A program made the translations under genes and the position numbers. Shown piece after piece: positions 14,900 to 17,625 of a DNA stretch of 17,625 nucleotides. This DNA is from an uncultured Bacilli bacterium (GTDB lineage: Bacteria > Bacillota_I > Bacilli_A > RF39 > UBA660). Where the stretch lies: contig CAJUIY010000037.1 in the NCBI GenBank assembly GCA_910586865.1, positions 1 through 17,625 of the forward strand, in the 5' to 3' direction. Each line of letters begins with the position of its first letter. The stretch's first letter is position 1. A model generated the notes under the pieces. That model was not told the origin of the DNA. It made no database searches and saw only the letters and a list, made by a program, of their open reading frames with translations.

Positions 14900-16018
14900 T
14901 TATTCCTTAATCATATTGATTATTGGCTTAGAGTTCATTGATATATTCGTTATAAAAGTAATAGATAATGAAATAACAAAAATTATAATAGTACTTATTA
15001 TTATCGAAAAGATTGACAATTCAAAGTTCATTCCATTAAAGATTAAATATTTACTTATAAATAGTTTTTTGAAAATAAGCATATAGATTAAGTTTAAAAT
15101 AATTGATAATATAGTAGATAAAATTAATTGATAACTTGTTTGATAATAGTATATCATTGATATTTCCTTATTTTTAAACCCCATTGATTTTAAAATTCCA
15201 AAGTTCTTCTTTCTATCTCTATAATCTCTAAAAGATATGAATATTACTATAGAAATAGTTAAAATACAGATTAAAGTGGTAATTGCTCCTATTATATTAA
15301 TGATTTCATTACCAATTTCTGAGTTTATAGATAGGACAGCACCATTAGTATAAAATCCGTCTTTTTTTATTTCTACTAATGTATCATTTATATTATTAAG
15401 GGTATCAACAACCATTATAATAGGGAATCTTGCTTCTTTTTGATTATAAAAATCACTTTGATAGTATAAATTTAAATTAGACACTACATCAAAATTTGTA
15501 TAACACAAATTACCATTAGTCTTATTTAATTCAGCATTATAAACACCAATTAATTTAAAATATTCAACTTTTTTTGAATTAATAAATGACAGTGGCAACA
15601 TTTCTCCTATACGGTTAGTCAAATCTCTTACATCTTCCTTTGAAGTATCATAAGCAGTTTCATCTTGATATGGATAAAATTTGTCTGCACATATCATCAC
15701 TTTTTCATCACTTTTATACGAACTTAAATTCTTTCCTTTATAAACATCAATCGGATTACCTTGAGCCCCTAATAAAAAAAAGGAACTATTTTTATCATCT
15801 GCAATATAATCATTTGCAGTCATAGGAATTAAGTATGATGAAAAGGGAGAAATTGATTCTATATGATTATACTTTTTTAATTTTTCTATAGCTCGATTTT
15901 CATCATAAAGAGTATCATCATAATATACAAAAAATGTTCTATAGTCAACTAATTTTGTCATACTATCATCCCAATATTTATTTAAGCTTTTATGGAATGA
16001 AAAAGCGAATATGATCAA
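14900..16018 (-). CDS. FtsX/MacB-like ABC transporter permease (first of pair), 5' end interrupted
   Basis: The open frame from TTG 16018 (372 residues) starts in the middle of the first transmembrane helix (IIFAFSF), which is not a natural start, and no ribosome site precedes it. The frame continues upstream as NKKELITTFLVAIVLS, giving the full N-terminal helix, to an in-frame TAA at 16082-16084. The remainder is a normal family member: an extracellular domain (HKSLNKYWDD onward, about 230 residues), then three helices, with the motif GILKSMGFKNKEISM after the first C-terminal helix. With 32 more residues it would be about 404 long, similar to its partner. It probably forms a heterodimer with the second permease. 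If the TAA is real and not bypassed, the transporter lacks one subunit; see the entry for 16019-16114. Confidence 0.75.
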   Translation of the reverse strand: MIIFAFSFHKSLNKYWDDSMTKLVDYRTFFVYYDDTLYDENRAIEKLKKYNHIESISPFSSYLIPMTANDYIADDKNSSFFLLGAQGNPIDVYKGKNLSSYKSDEKVMICADKFYPYQDETAYDTSKEDVRDLTNRIGEMLPLSFINSKKVEYFKLIGVYNAELNKTNGNLCYTNFDVVSNLNLYYQSDFYNQKEARFPIIMVVDTLNNINDTLVEIKKDGFYTNGAVLSINSEIGNEIINIIGAITTLICILTISIVIFISFRDYRDRKKNFGILKSMGFKNKEISMIYYYQTSYQLILSTILSIILNLIYMLIFKKLFISKYLIFNGMNFELSIFSIIISTIIIFVISLSITFITNISMNSKPIINMIKE

Positions 16019-16114
16019 AGATAATACTATAGCAACTAAAAATGTAGTTATTAATTCTTTTTTGTTTCTAAAATAATATTTTTAACTATAATAAAAACTA
16101 TCATTAAAATTCAT
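16019..16114 (-). other. Original 5' end of the first permease with an in-frame TAA
   Basis: ATG at 16114 lies one base after the ATPase stop, with AAAGGGGAGAAATAGT upstream (part of the ATPase's last codons), an ideal coupled start. It reads MNFNDSFYYS, then TAA (16082-16084), then KYYFRNKKELITTFLVAIVL in the same phase, running on without a break into the permease. One base change (for example TTA to TAA) would explain it. A second ATG at 16104 opens another phase (MIVFIIVKNIILETKK) that meets A_AAA_AAG at 16057-16063, a classic -1 slippage heptamer, and a -1 shift there enters the permease frame beyond the TAA. Confidence 0.65.
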
Positions 16115-16115
16115 A

Positions 16116-16784
16116 CTATTTCTCCCCTTTCATACCATTTTTAAGGTAAATAATTTTATCTGCATATTGTTTAATCAAATTATTATGACTAGCAACAATA
16201 ACACATATTCCGTTTAAGCTTAACTCTTTTAAGATTTCTAAAATTATTTTTTCATTTTCTTTATCTAAACTTCCAGTCGGTTCATCTGCAATAATAATAT
16301 CAGGTTTATTTATTAATGCCCTAGCTATCGCAACTCTTTGTTGCTCGCCCCCTGATGATTGTTTAGGATAATGTTCGAACCTTTTTTCTAATCCTAATTT
16401 TCTTAAAACATCAATAGCATATTTTTTTCTATCTGATTTTCTAATATTTTGATTAATATATAATGGTATCATAACATTTTCATATGCCTTCATATTAGCA
16501 TTTAAGAAAAACGACTGAAATACAAAACCAATTTTATCTTTCCTTAAATTTGATATTTTATTTTCAGAAAGTTCATTAATATCTTGACCATCAATTTTTA
16601 TGGTTCCTGAAAACTTATTATCTAGCAAACCTATTAATTGCAATAAAGTAGATTTTCCACTTCCAGACGGTCCCATAACTGCATAAAACTTCCCTTTTTT
16701 AAAAGTAACATTAATATTATTGAGAACAGAAAAGCCATCTTTTTTTAGGCGAAAATGTTTATTTACATTTATTAACTCTATCAT
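16116..16784 (-). CDS. ABC transporter ATPase, MacB/LolD type
   Basis: ATG at 16784 with AGAGGT eight bases upstream. The product is 222 residues, a full-length stand-alone ATPase: Walker A GPSGSGKST (38-46), Q-loop Gln90, signature SSGGEQQ (143-149; the first position is Ser where Leu is usual), Walker B IIIADE (163-168), D-loop SLD and H-loop His200. The family (LolD, MacB, and the lactococcin 972-group and BceA-type ATPases) partners FtsX-like permeases, which follow directly. The stop at 16116-16118 is one base from the ATG of the first permease and contains its ribosome site. ATP hydrolysis here would drive export or detoxification of a cell-surface peptide, most likely the secreted protein encoded 22 bases upstream. 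Confidence 0.95.
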   Translation of the reverse strand: MIELINVNKHFRLKKDGFSVLNNINVTFKKGKFYAVMGPSGSGKSTLLQLIGLLDNKFSGTIKIDGQDINELSENKISNLRKDKIGFVFQSFFLNANMKAYENVMIPLYINQNIRKSDRKKYAIDVLRKLGLEKRFEHYPKQSSGGEQQRVAIARALINKPDIIIADEPTGSLDKENEKIILEILKELSLNGICVIVASHNNLIKQYADKIIYLKNGMKGEK

Positions 16785-16806
16785 TATTTACCTCTCTTTA
16801 TTTATT

Positions 16807-17226
16807 TTATTTTCTAGAACCCATGACTACAGAGTTAGATTGAACACCTTTGTAAACGGTTCCTGATGCATCTTTAGTTGCAAATCCAAACTGATATCTT
16901 CCACTTGTAAATGATCCAAACGAAGCATACGTACAAGTATTTAATTCAGAACCTGTCATTACACCTGCTACTTGACGACTACTTGGATAATAGACCAAAA
17001 CATTCCATAATTTTTTCTTTGCATTTGGATTACTTCCTAAATGTCTATCGATTGCTACTGATACATAAAATGTTCCAGAGTCATAAAATCTATTATCTCC
17101 TAACATAACACTATTTTCATTAAGATATAGTGTAGATCTGTATTCTCTTGCAGACACTTTAGTAGTAGGGAATATAGAAATAACGGTCATTAGTATTACA
17201 AACATTGGCAAAAATATTTTTTTCAT
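16807..17226 (-). CDS. Small secreted protein of unrecognised family, candidate bacteriocin-like effector
   Basis: ATG at 17226 with a strong AAAGGGGTGA site. The product is 139 residues. A standard signal peptide (MKK, hydrophobic core FLPMFVILMTVISIF) ends in VSA, predicting cleavage after residue 26 and a mature protein of about 113 residues. The mature part is rich in alternating strand-like sequence (STLYLNENSVML, GTFYVSVAID, KLWNVLVYY, GRYQFGFATKD), basic at the end (GSRK), with one cysteine (Cys98). That suggests a small beta-sandwich. I do not recognise the family; it is longer than, and lacks the tryptophan/tyrosine pattern of, lactococcin 972. It is the first gene of an operon with an ABC ATPase and two FtsX-like permeases, the arrangement seen for secreted bacteriocins and for YxeA-like secreted partners of such transporters. 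Confidence 0.8.
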   Translation of the reverse strand: MKKIFLPMFVILMTVISIFPTTKVSAREYRSTLYLNENSVMLGDNRFYDSGTFYVSVAIDRHLGSNPNAKKKLWNVLVYYPSSRQVAGVMTGSELNTCTYASFGSFTSGRYQFGFATKDASGTVYKGVQSNSVVMGSRK

Positions 17227-17374
17227 GATTTCACCCCTTTCTTTAATATAGTTTATTCACAATATTTTTTTGGGGATAGTGCATCTGCCACTAAAAGCTC
17301 TTATAATATAGTATGTTTTATTAATTATATTGCTACATTACCTAAGGGAAGTAATAAAATATAATAAACAACAA

Positions 17375-17506
17375 TTAAAAGTTGAAACATAAAATGTCAA
17401 TTACATAAATATTCAATTCAATACATAACTTAACCAAATTTAAATCATTATCTATAATATCTTTATTCGTTTCATATTTTTTTCATAGTAGTTCCCAATT
17501 TTTCAC
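17375..17506 (-). pseudogene. Possible small gene interrupted by TGA
   Basis: On the minus strand GTG at 17506 reads KNWELL, then TGA (17483-17485), then KKYETNKDIIDNDLNLVKLC and on to a TAA at 17375-17377. The composition after the TGA (LVKLCIELNIYVIDIL) is protein-like. The Trp codon TGG would give an unbroken 43-residue product. Since TGA does not encode Trp in the long genes here, this would be a broken gene. The GTG lies within the sequence GAGGTG that looks like a ribosome site, which weakens the call. Confidence 0.2.
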
Positions 17507-17551
17507 CTCAGAAAATCATATATTTATTTAGTAATGATTTCTTGCAATAAC

Positions 17552-17577
17552 TGTGTTATAATAAACACATAAGGAGA
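17552..17577 (+). promoter_or_regulatory. Extended -10 promoter with overlapping palindrome and ribosome site
   Basis: TGT-TATAAT (17554-17562) is a perfect extended -10. The perfect inverted repeat TGTGTT-ATAATA-AACACA (17552-17569) covers it exactly, as an operator would. AAGGAGA (17571-17577) follows, six bases before the ATG at 17584. The -35 region is weak (TGATTT around 17535). Confidence 0.65.
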
Positions 17578-17583
17578 CCAACT

Positions 17584-17625
17584 ATGAATAGTCAATAGTT
17601 TTTTGAAAAAAGCTTAAAAATTGTT
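17584..17625 (+). pseudogene. Start of a gene with a stop at codon 5, continuing off the window
   Basis: ATG at 17584 has a well-placed AAGGAGA and a strong promoter, yet reads MNSQ then TAG (17596-17598). The same phase continues as FFEKSLKIV to the window end. It may be a gene with a nonsense mutation (CAG to TAG), a four-residue leader peptide, or a frame entered by another start. With only 42 bases visible it cannot be identified. Confidence 0.35.

Larger units (their letters stand above)
17227..17583. other. Intergenic region between divergent transcription units
   Basis: This holds the upstream region of the secreted-protein operon (minus) and the promoter of the right-edge frame (plus). 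For the minus operon, TATATT at 17245-17250 is a possible -10, but no matching -35 is evident. A minus-strand gene-like remnant is at 17375-17506 (separate entry). The rest is AT-rich sequence in which I see no RNA gene or repeat. Confidence 0.4.

Noticed and set aside
16057..16063. Slippery heptamer as proof of programmed frameshifting
   Set aside because: Runs of A are common in so AT-rich a genome and no stimulatory structure was identified, so it is reported only as a possible bypass, not as a feature of its own.
16807..17226. Secreted protein called as lactococcin 972 itself
   Set aside because: The mature part is about 113 residues, longer than lactococcin 972, and I do not see its tryptophan/tyrosine/histidine pattern; only the operon layout is similar.
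1..17625. TGA read as tryptophan (Mycoplasma-type code)
   Set aside because: All tryptophans in the long frames are TGG, the Rhs gene contains no TGA in over 2000 codons, and the sigma gene ends in TGA exactly before the next ribosome site.

Overview
The window is very AT-rich and gene-dense, and it uses the standard bacterial code. The 2019-codon Rhs frame carries many TGG tryptophans and no TGA, and genes end almost only in TAA or TAG. Ribosome binding sites of the GGAGG/AGGTGAT type, together with a D,D-carboxypeptidase, CPBP protease and sigma-70 set, point to a low-GC Gram-positive (Bacillota). An uncultured gut Bacilli or Mollicutes-related lineage that still makes a wall is my guess; the taxon is not proven by the sequence.

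Left part (1-5200): two tandem paralogous sigma-70-like genes on the minus strand, the promoter-distal one lacking regions 3 and 4. A divergent CPBP intramembrane protease follows. Then come a small four- or five-helix membrane protein, a membrane-anchored YkuE-like metallophosphoesterase that has lost nearly all of its metal ligands, and a D-alanyl-D-alanine carboxypeptidase. Convergent gene pairs here overlap or abut with no spacer.

Middle part (5200-12900): a stretch of gene debris (a Tim44-like C-terminus and a sigma/HTH fragment), then a minus-strand block. In transcription order the block is a small phage tail-collar/baseplate-like protein, a giant Rhs/YD-repeat protein with DNRLRE, carbohydrate-binding-like and ricin-B-like modules and a variable C-terminal tip, and a DUF2691-like protein placed where an immunity gene would sit. 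The last is followed by a clear terminator. This looks like a polymorphic toxin locus with a phage-derived partner.

Right part (12900-17625): a plus-strand lipoprotein converges on a minus-strand operon. The operon encodes a signal-peptide-bearing 139-residue protein of unrecognised family, a MacB/LolD-type ABC ATPase and two FtsX-like permeases. The layout resembles bacteriocin export/self-protection operons such as the lactococcin 972 group, although the secreted protein is not recognisably lactococcin 972. The first permease carries an in-frame TAA at codon 11 of its evident start. At the right edge a strong extended -10 promoter, with a palindrome over the -10, drives a frame that stops after four codons and then continues open.
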